From the NCBI GenBank assembly GCA_934248075.1, contig CAKQKH010000007.1:1-55047 (forward strand): a stretch of DNA of 55,047 nt. The letters run 5' to 3'. Shown piece after piece: positions 43,549-50,891 of the stretch; within the stretch, counting starts at the first letter, position 1, and every line of letters begins with the position of its first letter. The notes under the pieces were generated by a model that was given only the letters and a program-made list of their open reading frames with translations, made no database searches and was not told the DNA's origin. This stretch comes from an uncultured Alphaproteobacteria bacterium (lineage in GTDB: Bacteria; Pseudomonadota; Alphaproteobacteria; RF32; CAG-239). Made by a program: the position numbers and the translations under genes.

Positions 43549-43761
43549 TTATCCGCCGCAAACTTTGCACGGTCTGGCACCTTGTGATTTTGCCTTGTCC
43601 TTGGTGGTTTTTATACAGTTTTTGGTACAGCGTTTTGCCCATTTACAGGTTGGATGATGGTAAATATAAGTCTTGGTATTCATCACCACGGTTGAGCTGT
43701 CGGAAGCCAAAACAGGTGCGGATAAAAGCAGGAAAATTAATAAACATACGGCTCTTTTCAT
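43549..43761 (-). CDS. Small secreted Cys-rich protein
   Basis: 70 residues: signal peptide (1-19, ending 'SAPVLAS'), then 'TKTYIYHHPTCKWAKRCTKN' and 'KSQGARPCKVCGG'. The spacing K.Y..P.C.WA ... GARPC..C resembles the short zinc/DNA-binding tail found at the end of secreted nucleases and Ada-like proteins, here as a stand-alone secreted peptide. Its start overlaps the hydrolase stop by 4 nt (ATGA), so the two are translated together. Confidence 0.7.
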   Translation of the reverse strand: MKRAVCLLIFLLLSAPVLASDSSTVVMNTKTYIYHHPTCKWAKRCTKNCIKTTKDKAKSQGARPCKVCGG

Positions 43762-44507
43762 CTTTCGCTCCGGATTTTATTATAAATTTTTCCCCAGCCT
43801 TTATTATGGCTCGCTCCGCTGACTTCAATAATTAAATCGTCCTTTCCGACAAATTCGCGTGCCAATATCGGCGGCATGACTTCATCGTTACTGCCGACAT
43901 AGTGGATTTGCGGAATTTTGGCGAACTGTTTACGGTAGCTTTCCAAATTCATTGATTCATTAAGCGGCGGCAGGTTGTGATATTGTGTCCATGCTAAGTG
44001 GTCGAGATTTCCAGCAATGGTTATAATTTTTTTGACATTCAGTCCCGGTTTGGCTGTTGCCACCAATCCGGCAATCTGTGCGCCGCCGGAAAATCCGATT
44101 AAAATAACCGGATTGTTGCCAACAATATTTATAATTGCCTCATATTCTGCATTAATAACTTCCGGTGCAAAACGGGCAGTCGTCCAATGTCTTTTTGAAC
44201 AAATCGGACTTTTGATATATTGGCATGGTCTAGCTAAGTATATGACGTTCGGGCTGTTGTCGCCAAAAGCCAGCTCACGGACTAAAGTTCCGCGAGGTGT
44301 CGGGTCTTGCGTTGCTTTGCCTCGGGCATTAAAAGCATAGCCATCGCCTTCTATATATATTTTATAAGGAGCCGCCGGATTTGTAACCTTTTGCCAACTG
44401 GCAAGGGTAAAATCCCGAGTTTCAACCTCTTTATACACAAAATCAGCCGGCACCTTGATTGTTGTACACCCGGTCAGAAACAGCAATGTTATTAATATTT
44501 TAATCAT
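43758..44507 (-). CDS. Lipoprotein with alpha/beta-hydrolase fold
   Basis: 249 residues. Lipobox 'LLFLTGCTTI' (Cys at about 14). The hydrolase elements are 'YKIYIEGDGYAF' (early strand), nucleophile elbow 'ILIGFSGGAQIAG' (G-x-S-x-G), Asp in 'HYVGSNDEVMPP' and His in 'EVSGASHNKGW'. It is therefore a membrane-tethered periplasmic or surface serine hydrolase (esterase/lipase or peptidase-like). Transcription diverges from the autotransporter, and the leader region between them is 425 bp. Substrate unknown. Confidence 0.8.
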   Translation of the reverse strand: MIKILITLLFLTGCTTIKVPADFVYKEVETRDFTLASWQKVTNPAAPYKIYIEGDGYAFNARGKATQDPTPRGTLVRELAFGDNSPNVIYLARPCQYIKSPICSKRHWTTARFAPEVINAEYEAIINIVGNNPVILIGFSGGAQIAGLVATAKPGLNVKKIITIAGNLDHLAWTQYHNLPPLNESMNLESYRKQFAKIPQIHYVGSNDEVMPPILAREFVGKDDLIIEVSGASHNKGWGKIYNKIRSER

Positions 44508-44578
44508 ACGATAAGCCCCTTATAAAAGGACTATATCGGCTTATTCATAAAAATTCCAGAAAGTTTTTGACTTTTAGC

Positions 44579-44607
44579 TTGATTGTCTTCAAAAGGCTTT
44601 ATAATAT
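44579..44607 (+). promoter_or_regulatory. Sigma70-type promoter of the autotransporter
   Basis: TTGATT (44579-44584), 17-bp spacer, TAATAT (44602-44607). A start near 44614 would give a leader of about 320 nt. Confidence 0.65.
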
Positions 44608-44613
44608 AAATTC

Positions 44614-44932
44614 AGGTTCAGAATTTTTCTGAGCTTAGTACCTCTAGTGGTACGGGGCTTTCATCGGCTCTTATAGTCGTCGGTGTTGGATATAACATCG
44701 TCATATTGTCAGCTACTCATCATAGCCGACAGTAAATATATCCCCGATACATAGCAATATGGTCGGGGAGCTTTTAGCGAATGTTCAGGAACCATATTAC
44801 TATCTCTGAAGGAATATGGTTCTAAAGGTTAAAAGAATCATTTACGACTATATGATTGATGAACTCTCCGACCACCTCTAACACGGGTGGTTTTCTTTTA
44901 ATTGCAATTAAAGAAGAAGGAAGTCTAATCAT
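44614..44932 (+). promoter_or_regulatory. Structured attenuator-like leader of the autotransporter
   Basis: The region contains, in order: GTACC/GGTAC hairpin (44638-44653), TCGGCT (44664) complementary to AGCCGA (44724), hairpin CCCCGA/TCGGGG (44752-44768), a perfect 10-bp stem GAACCATATT/AATATGGTTC (44789-44822) and an intrinsic terminator ACCACC/GGTGGT plus TTTTCTTTT (44871-44899). The bases 44761-44770 (GGTCGGGGAG) can instead pair with 44864-44873 (CTCTCCGACC; nine Watson-Crick pairs and one G-U), which invades the terminator stem. A nine-codon frame (ATG 44852, 'MIDELSDHL', stop 44879) runs through the same stem. A second palindrome, TTTAATTGCAATTAAA, precedes the ribosome site. Confidence 0.55.
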
Positions 44933-47413
44933 ATGAGAAAATCTTTATTAATGACAACGGCATTGGTGGCACTTTCAGTGTCCGGTAATGCTTATGCGGA
45001 CGTAACCATCAGTTCAGACACAGTTCTGGAAAGTGAATATACTGACAATGTAATAATTTCCGGTGGCAATGTTACAACCAAAGACAGTTCTACTGTTGCT
45101 CTGAATTATCCTGACGGAAAAAATTTAACAGTCAATGGCGGAACTTTATCCTTAAATGATTCCACCATTTACACTTTTAACGGTAATACAGAAATCAGCG
45201 GAGATGCTGTTCTTAATTTGAACAATGACAGCGATATCAACACCAACAAATTAACCATCAGCGGAGGAACAATCAACCTTAATAAGGGGGAACTTCGCCA
45301 GAATAATAGTTTTACCATGACCGGCGGTACTATTAACGCAAACGGCCAGACGCAAATAGGTTCTGACGGAAGAGATACCAAAAAGGTTGAAGGAACTGTA
45401 ACGAGCTATGCCGGAGGAACAACGGATATCAGCGGTGGCGTGATAAATGTTAAAGGCGGTGTAGGTCTTGGCAGTTCGGCAAATGACATTTACAATAATG
45501 GTAATGTTATTTTTGGCACATCTATCAAATTAAGAGGTGATGCAACTCTGGACATTAAAGAGGGTGCAACCTTATTTGCTTATGAAAATTACAAAATTGA
45601 TGAGCCGGATTTGGATAATTCTGACCTTGATGTCGTGACTTTTGGTAATAAAGCCACAATAACAATGAATGACAACACTTCAAAAATTAATCTGGCCGGA
45701 ACGTTAAGTGCCAATATTAACGGTGATGATCGCGGCAAAATTCATTTTCAGAACTCAAACGCCAAAATTGACGGTAATGTTGAAGATGTTAGCTTGATTT
45801 TTGAAGACAGCCACTCTTTAAATAATGCAATCAGCGGCAATATCGGTGCCTTGGACATTTTAGCCATTAACAAAGGCACATTGACGTTTGACAAAGAACC
45901 GACAGATACGATTACGACAGTTCAGGTCGGCGATGGTGCGACTTTGGATATTGGCGATAAAACATTGCATTCAACCGGTGATAAAGCAGATGGTGAAGGT
46001 GTCATTTTTGCCGATAATTCAACTTTGGCCTTTACCGTAACCGATAAAGATACTTATGGCAAAATCAAAGCCAATTATATCAAAATCAGCGAAAACGGCA
46101 CAAATTTGAATATGACCTTAAACGGTGCCGCTTTGGCTAAAGGCGAAACAGCTACTTTTAAATTATTTAACGGTGCCGATTCCGCCGAAGCAGAGGTTGA
46201 GGGCAAGTTTGCCAACCTGAGCCAAAATTCCCGTTATGAATTTACGGACAATGGCGACGGAACTTTTGAAGTTACTTCTGTCGGTTCTGCCACAGATGCT
46301 GTTGTTGATGCCGGTGGTTCTGCCAACAATGCCGGAACAGCCGAGGCATGGGACAGTGTCAGTGCCTCAAACAGCAGTCCGGTTGCTGCGGCAGTTACAG
46401 AAAAATTGGCACAGCTTTCCAACAGCACAAATGCTGCCGAGCAGAAAGCCTATGTTGACGCTTTAACGGCTGTAGCTCCGGAAGTTGCACCGATGGTTCA
46501 AAAGACACAGACAGAAACAGCTAATCAAGTCTTTGGTGCTGTTAGCACACGCTTGACCGGTGGTTCTGTTTCAACCGGTGGCGAAGGTATGTCATCTGGT
46601 GATAGTATATTCAAACGTGGCGCAATGTGGGTTCAGGGCTTGTTCAACAAATCCAAACTGGACGATACATCCAAAGCCAAAGGTTTTGATGCAGATTCGA
46701 ACGGTATTGCCTTCGGTGCTGAGAAGTTTGTAACCGATGATACTAAAGTTGGTATCGGTTACGCTTATACCAACACCGATATTGATGGTTTCATGCGTGA
46801 TACTGATGTCGATACACATACTGCCATTCTGTATGGTGAGTATAAACCGTCTAATTGGTATGTAAATGGTATTGCGACCTATGGCTGGTCTGATTATGAA
46901 GAAAGCAAGAGTGTCGCCGGAGTTGGTGTCAAAGCTGATTACGATGTCGAAACCTTTGGTTTGCAGGCAATGACCGGTTACGATATGAATATCAACGGTT
47001 TAGGCATTACGCCGGAAGCCGGTTTGCGTTATGTCCATATTAAGCAGGACGCTTACAAAGATTCTGCCGACCAGAGAGTTTCTGCCAACGACAGCGATAT
47101 TTTGACCGGTGTCATTGGTGCCAAAGTCAGCAAAAACTTTGAGCTATCCAACGGTATGAACATCAAACCGGAAGCCAGAATTGCTGCCACATACGACTTG
47201 ATGAACGATGACGTTAATTCTGTCGTAACCTTGGCTAATGGTTCGGCTTATGCGGTTGAAGGCGAAGCTCTTGACCGTTTTGGAATGGAATTTGGTGCCG
47301 GTGTAACTGCGGAAGTCAACGACAATGTCGAACTTTCGTTCGGTTATGAAGGCAAATTCCGTCAGGATTACCAAGACCACACAGGCTTGATTAATGCTAA
47401 ATATAAATTTTAA
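44933..47413 (+). CDS. Autotransporter (type Va) with beta-solenoid passenger
   Basis: 826 residues. A signal peptide covers ~1-22 ('TTALVALSVSGNAYADV'). The passenger, ~23-460, is a repetitive Asn/Gly/Thr-rich sequence ('NTNKLTISGGTINLNKGE', 'FTMTGGTINANGQTQIG') typical of a right-handed beta-helix. A linker rich in Ala and Ser follows, then the C-terminal translocator barrel (~550-826), with alternating strands such as 'TDDTKVGIGYAYTNTDIDGF' and 'HTAILYGEYKPSNWYVNGIA', ending in the outer-membrane signature 'INAKYKF'. It would be a surface adhesin or similar. Ribosome site 'gaaggaag' precedes the ATG. It has its own promoter, structured leader and terminator. No protease motif is seen in the passenger. 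Confidence 0.92.
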   Translation: MRKSLLMTTALVALSVSGNAYADVTISSDTVLESEYTDNVIISGGNVTTKDSSTVALNYPDGKNLTVNGGTLSLNDSTIYTFNGNTEISGDAVLNLNNDSDINTNKLTISGGTINLNKGELRQNNSFTMTGGTINANGQTQIGSDGRDTKKVEGTVTSYAGGTTDISGGVINVKGGVGLGSSANDIYNNGNVIFGTSIKLRGDATLDIKEGATLFAYENYKIDEPDLDNSDLDVVTFGNKATITMNDNTSKINLAGTLSANINGDDRGKIHFQNSNAKIDGNVEDVSLIFEDSHSLNNAISGNIGALDILAINKGTLTFDKEPTDTITTVQVGDGATLDIGDKTLHSTGDKADGEGVIFADNSTLAFTVTDKDTYGKIKANYIKISENGTNLNMTLNGAALAKGETATFKLFNGADSAEAEVEGKFANLSQNSRYEFTDNGDGTFEVTSVGSATDAVVDAGGSANNAGTAEAWDSVSASNSSPVAAAVTEKLAQLSNSTNAAEQKAYVDALTAVAPEVAPMVQKTQTETANQVFGAVSTRLTGGSVSTGGEGMSSGDSIFKRGAMWVQGLFNKSKLDDTSKAKGFDADSNGIAFGAEKFVTDDTKVGIGYAYTNTDIDGFMRDTDVDTHTAILYGEYKPSNWYVNGIATYGWSDYEESKSVAGVGVKADYDVETFGLQAMTGYDMNINGLGITPEAGLRYVHIKQDAYKDSADQRVSANDSDILTGVIGAKVSKNFELSNGMNIKPEARIAATYDLMNDDVNSVVTLANGSAYAVEGEALDRFGMEFGAGVTAEVNDNVELSFGYEGKFRQDYQDHTGLINAKYKF

Positions 47414-47432
47414 GCGTTAAACCGCCAAAACA

Positions 47433-47472
47433 AAACAGCCCCGGATATTTTGTGTTCGAGGCTGTTTTTTTC
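47433..47472 (+). terminator. Terminator of the autotransporter gene
   Basis: AAACAGCC/GGCTGTTT stem with inner pairing and a T7 run. Confidence 0.82.
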
Positions 47473-47668
47473 TTTTTAAAGTTCTCTTGACAATGAAATT
47501 TTTTTATTATATCGATTCCAACAAATCCCACCGGGTCAAGCATATTCCGGGTCTTGCTGCTTGAAAAGAAAACATGATGAACCCACTAAGCTCTACAGCA
47601 TAGTTTTCTCATGTTTTTTGGTTCTCTATGGCTGTAGTTATTTCAATTTTACAAATATGGAGAACAAA

Positions 47669-48448
47669 ATGTACCATAATAATTTCATCAGTCTAGCTCA
47701 AGCCCTAGAATTTACCGCTAATAAAACAGTACCTCAGCCCCATCATTTGGATAAAGAACGTACATACTACTTCGGTGATAAAGGAATGGACGCGGCAAAA
47801 GTCTCTTTGCGTTCTTGGATTGAAATAGGTCTCTTGAAACTCTACGGTATTCCCGGCAAAATCGAAGTTAACGATGTCCCCTCTTTGGACGACAACTTTT
47901 TAAAGGTCACGCAAGAAGACGGACACCAAGCATTATATCCGTACAACGACTGGATTGAACTGAACACACCGACTTCTTTCTTTAGCCACCGCTACCCGCT
48001 GGAAATAATCCACGACAATAAAGGGGAACCGTTGGAACGCGTTCTTTTACCCAAAGAATTATCCGGTTATGATTTTGACTGGCAACATAGCATAGTCGCC
48101 CAAAATCTGACCTGCGTGTCATTAACCGACAATGGCATATATATTCGTACAGAAGGATTCGCCTTCATCACGGTCCAATTTGATGAATTGGATGTGTTGT
48201 GCAGAGCCGATTCTATTGATTTTGAAAAGGCAGAAGAACAATTGAAGGATGCTATATGCCAGAAATGCGGAAAACTGGAACTGAAGCAACATTACCGGAG
48301 CTGGGCCATTAAGATGAAAGAAGCCGGTTACACTCTAAATCAAGCGGCAACAGAGATTCGAAGAATCTTTGACCACTACCGCACACCATATCCAACGGAG
48401 CGGACAATCAGGAATCACATTCAAGATATTATTCCGCCAAAACAGTAA
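47669..48448 (+). CDS. Island protein of unknown function
   Basis: 259 residues from the ATG at 47669, which has GGAG 7 nt upstream; the frame is open back to 47561 but the added 36 residues look like a chance lipoprotein-like sequence and lack a ribosome site. No family recognised. The central part is beta-rich ('RTYYFGDKGMDAAKVSLRSW', 'IYIRTEGFAFITVQFDELDV'). The C-terminus is helical with a possible helix-turn-helix ('AGYTLNQAATEIRRIFDHY', 'TERTIRNHIQDII'), so it may bind DNA and regulate the replication/recombination genes downstream. It is followed by a strong terminator at 48468. Confidence 0.65.
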   Translation: MYHNNFISLAQALEFTANKTVPQPHHLDKERTYYFGDKGMDAAKVSLRSWIEIGLLKLYGIPGKIEVNDVPSLDDNFLKVTQEDGHQALYPYNDWIELNTPTSFFSHRYPLEIIHDNKGEPLERVLLPKELSGYDFDWQHSIVAQNLTCVSLTDNGIYIRTEGFAFITVQFDELDVLCRADSIDFEKAEEQLKDAICQKCGKLELKQHYRSWAIKMKEAGYTLNQAATEIRRIFDHYRTPYPTERTIRNHIQDIIPPKQ

Positions 48449-48467
48449 AGCAAGCAAACACCAACCA

Positions 48468-48499
48468 AATGACCTCAAACTTTGAGGTCATTTTTTTTT
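48468..48499 (+). terminator. Terminator before the replication module
   Basis: AAATGACCTCAAA/TTTGAGGTCATTT stem with a minimal loop and a T9 run. The 150 bp that follow, up to 48653, hold no gene and are a candidate for the origin/promoter of the Rep module. Confidence 0.88.
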
Positions 48500-48653
48500 G
48501 AATTTTTGCATTTTTCTAAAAAGTTCAGAAAAGCGTCTGATTTTTTCAAAAAACATCCGATTTTCTTCAATTCGCTTCAAATGACACAGCAGCCGCCTTC
48601 TGATATTCTTTTGTCATAACAACAGCTTAACAAGCGACAAAAGGATAAGAAAA

Positions 48654-48839
48654 TTGAGCAAACACCTTAAAGAATATTACGAAGAAATTCGCAGTTTCTG
48701 CCCCGAGCTTTCCGAAGAGGAAGCCATTGAGGCAGGTGATGCTCTGCTCCAAATCGCTAAGCTGCTGTCTGACACGGTTCAGGAAACACCGGAACTGAAA
48801 ACGTTATTAGAAACAGGAAAGGAGAACGAAATCGAATAA
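48654..48839 (+). CDS. Small acidic helical protein upstream of Rep
   Basis: 61 residues starting with TTG behind AAGGATAAG. Acidic and helical ('ELSEEEAIEAGDALLQIAKL', 'ETPELKTLLETGKENEIE'). No family recognised. It sits just ahead of the replication protein, so it may control its synthesis. The end of the frame lies in an A-rich run that also marks the disturbed start of the next gene. Confidence 0.55.
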   Translation: MSKHLKEYYEEIRSFCPELSEEEAIEAGDALLQIAKLLSDTVQETPELKTLLETGKENEIE

Positions 48840-48846
48840 AAAAAAT

Positions 48847-49950
48847 GTTGCCGACACCTTCATTCTGCTAATTCCATACCAAGACATTAAGATTACGAAA
48901 CCTGAACGGTTTTCACCCAATCTTGAAACTTTATGGAATTTAGGCAACGCACAATCGGTAAATTGCTTTAGCTACGCGACAGCAATTGAAAAGCAGAAAA
49001 ATTATTATCCTAAATTATCCATAACGGCTCATCGCCGCGTTGGAGAATATAGCGTCATGCTGCGAATAGAATTTTCAGCTATGAAACTGATTAACCAACC
49101 GTCAAACAACCTTGAAGAAGTTTGTGATGAGGATTTTGAAACCATCGTTAAGACCTTGCAAAAGCGTATATCTGAACTTGGAGCAAGTGTTTCGCCAGAA
49201 AGCATCCGAAAGGCAAAAGTCACTCGTGTCGATTATGGCAAAAACTGCAAAGTACAGATAAAGCCCGCATTGCTGCTTCAAGAATTAGCCAAAGCAGACG
49301 TAAGCAAACGCCTAGACTATGCCAACAAAACTTACCGTAATGACGGACATTCATTGCATTTTTTAACAACGCATAAGAACGTCGTTCTCTATGATAAGTT
49401 AGCTGACATCAGAAAAGCTAATTTTAGCCCACGCCGGGCTGTAGGTGAGAACGCTCAATTACTTGATTGGACATCTCTAGCCGACGAGCAATATCTGCGT
49501 TTTGAGATTCAGCTTGGTAATTCAGACACAATTCGGCAAACCTTAAATAAAGCAGAGGTTAACGTCCCAGAATTGACTTTTGAAAATCTGTTTCAAAGTG
49601 AAATCTGCCGCAAAGTTAATCTTTATTACTGGGGTGAACTTATGCAAGCGTGCCTGATACATCATCTCTGCAATGAAAATGTCGCAGATTTGTTTAAGCA
49701 GCTACTTAACAACGGTTACAAAATCTTAAAAGCGCTGCAACTCATCGGACTAACCAGTGTCTTAAGTGAAATGGGCATGAGAGAATTTCGCTTTCATGCC
49801 GGAAAAACACTATCACCTGCGATTTACGACTTGTTGCGAAAAATTAAAGACATCACCCCAAGAGAGGATTGGCTTATGAAGCATTATCTGCAAATTCAAA
49901 GGATAATAGAAGAAAATAACATAATTCAACTTAAGAGGATTAAGAAATGA
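48847..49950 (+). CDS. Filamentous-phage-type replication initiation protein (gpII/CRI-like)
   Basis: About 367 codons. The order of conserved blocks matches the phage/plasmid replication proteins of the gene II family: 'DTFILLIPYQDIKITKPERF', 'YYPKLSITAHRR', 'MLRIEFSAMKLINQPSNNLE', 'AKVTRVDYGKNCKVQIKPAL', 'NDGHSLHFLTTHKNVVLYDK' with 'LADIRKANFS', and 'YLRFEIQLGN'. These nick DNA at an origin and start rolling-circle replication. The first ATG in frame is at 49057, too late by ~70 residues: the conserved N-terminus lies upstream and has no standard start. An ATG at 48845 is one base out of frame with it, so a 1-nt change at the start has probably occurred (or an unusual start or frameshift is used). 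The end overlaps the next gene by 4 nt. Confidence 0.75.
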   Translation, partial: VADTFILLIPYQDIKITKPERFSPNLETLWNLGNAQSVNCFSYATAIEKQKNYYPKLSITAHRRVGEYSVMLRIEFSAMKLINQPSNNLEEVCDEDFETIVKTLQKRISELGASVSPESIRKAKVTRVDYGKNCKVQIKPALLLQELAKADVSKRLDYANKTYRNDGHSLHFLTTHKNVVLYDKLADIRKANFSPRRAVGENAQLLDWTSLADEQYLRFEIQLGNSDTIRQTLNKAEVNVPELTFENLFQSEICRKVNLYYWGELMQACLIHHLCNENVADLFKQLLNNGYKILKALQLIGLTSVLSEMGMREFRFHAGKTLSPAIYDLLRKIKDITPREDWLMKHYLQIQRIIEENNIIQLKRIKK

Positions 49951-50780
49951 ACAATTTAAACGATTCAATAAAACATATTATTTTGCTAACCAGAGTGTCC
50001 TGCTCCAAACAGGCTGTTGAAGAATCAACGGAACAACAATTGGCTACATGCCAAAAATATATCAAAAATCTTGGAATTAACCAATTTGAAGTGTACACGC
50101 TGAAAGAAAGTTCTTCTCGCGGCAAACGAAAAGAATTTCAGCAAATGCTCAACAATATAAAAGAATGTGACGGCTGTACCGCTCTGATTTTTACCAAAAT
50201 AGACAGGCTTCTACGTCGATTCAATGAGGTGCCGGAACTAGACAAACTCCGACAACAAGGAAAATTGCAGCTTCATGCCGTTAAAGACAATTTAGTACTT
50301 ACTAAAGCTTCTGCGGCTTCAGACATCCACAGATTTCGGCTTCTTGCCGCTGATGCAGAAAGGTTTAGTAATCGGATTTCTGAAGAAACCCGCGAAAAAA
50401 TATTGATTTGTTGCCAACAAGGACGCTATCCGGGACATGCTCCTCTTGGGTATGTAAATGGACAAAGTGAATATGGACTACCATGGATTTATCCTGATAT
50501 ACAGAAAGCTTTTTGGGTCGCCGAAATATTTAAAAAATTTGCGGAAGGCAACAGTCTTAAACAACTTGTTGTTTGGTGCCACAAAGCAGGATTAACTTCT
50601 GTCAATAATAAACCTCTATACGCTAAAGCTATAATTCGGATTTTGCAAAATCCGTTTTATAAGGGGCAATTCCGCCACAACGGAAAACTTTACACTCATT
50701 ATTATGAGCAGTTAGTTGAGAAAGATGTTTGGGAGAAGTGCCAAATTCGCCTGAAACATTACCGAAAAAATAAGGGATAA
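49947..50780 (+). CDS. Short serine recombinase (resolvase plus recombinase domain)
   Basis: 277 residues. The N-terminal catalytic domain has the nucleophile in 'LLTRVSCSKQAVEES' and the Arg-bearing helix 'TKIDRLLRRFNEVPEL'. The Recombinase domain follows ('GRYPGHAPLGYVNGQ', 'KAIIRILQNPFYKGQFRHNG'). It stops there and lacks the zinc ribbon and coiled coil of large serine recombinases. It is coupled to rep by a 4-nt overlap (ATGA) and precedes a second, full-length serine recombinase by 112 bp. The two share the block '(D)RL.RR...EVP.L..LR..GK..LH', so they arose from a common ancestor. Confidence 0.88.
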   Translation: MNNLNDSIKHIILLTRVSCSKQAVEESTEQQLATCQKYIKNLGINQFEVYTLKESSSRGKRKEFQQMLNNIKECDGCTALIFTKIDRLLRRFNEVPELDKLRQQGKLQLHAVKDNLVLTKASAASDIHRFRLLAADAERFSNRISEETREKILICCQQGRYPGHAPLGYVNGQSEYGLPWIYPDIQKAFWVAEIFKKFAEGNSLKQLVVWCHKAGLTSVNNKPLYAKAIIRILQNPFYKGQFRHNGKLYTHYYEQLVEKDVWEKCQIRLKHYRKNKG

Positions 50781-50891
50781 AGGCAACCGCTCCGTCAAAT
50801 GAAGGCTGGATTAAATTCCGGCCTTCATTGACTTTAAGAAACCAGCAATCCATTAATTAAAAAAACAGACAAAAAAATAAGGAAAAACAAT

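Noticed and set aside
44548..44630. Inverted repeat (AAAAATTC / GAATTTTT) around the autotransporter promoter as an invertible switch
   Set aside because: Arms are short, AT-rich and imperfect; such pairs are expected by chance in this sequence.
47561..47668. Lipoprotein-like N-terminal extension of the gene at 47669
   Set aside because: No ribosome site before 47561, while GGAG is well placed before the ATG at 47669; the lipobox-like 'LYGC' is probably chance.
48654..49950. One fused protein made by frameshifting from the 61-codon frame into Rep
   Set aside because: Possible in sequence, but Rep-family proteins normally begin at the IPY block, so a damaged start is the simpler view; kept only as an alternative.
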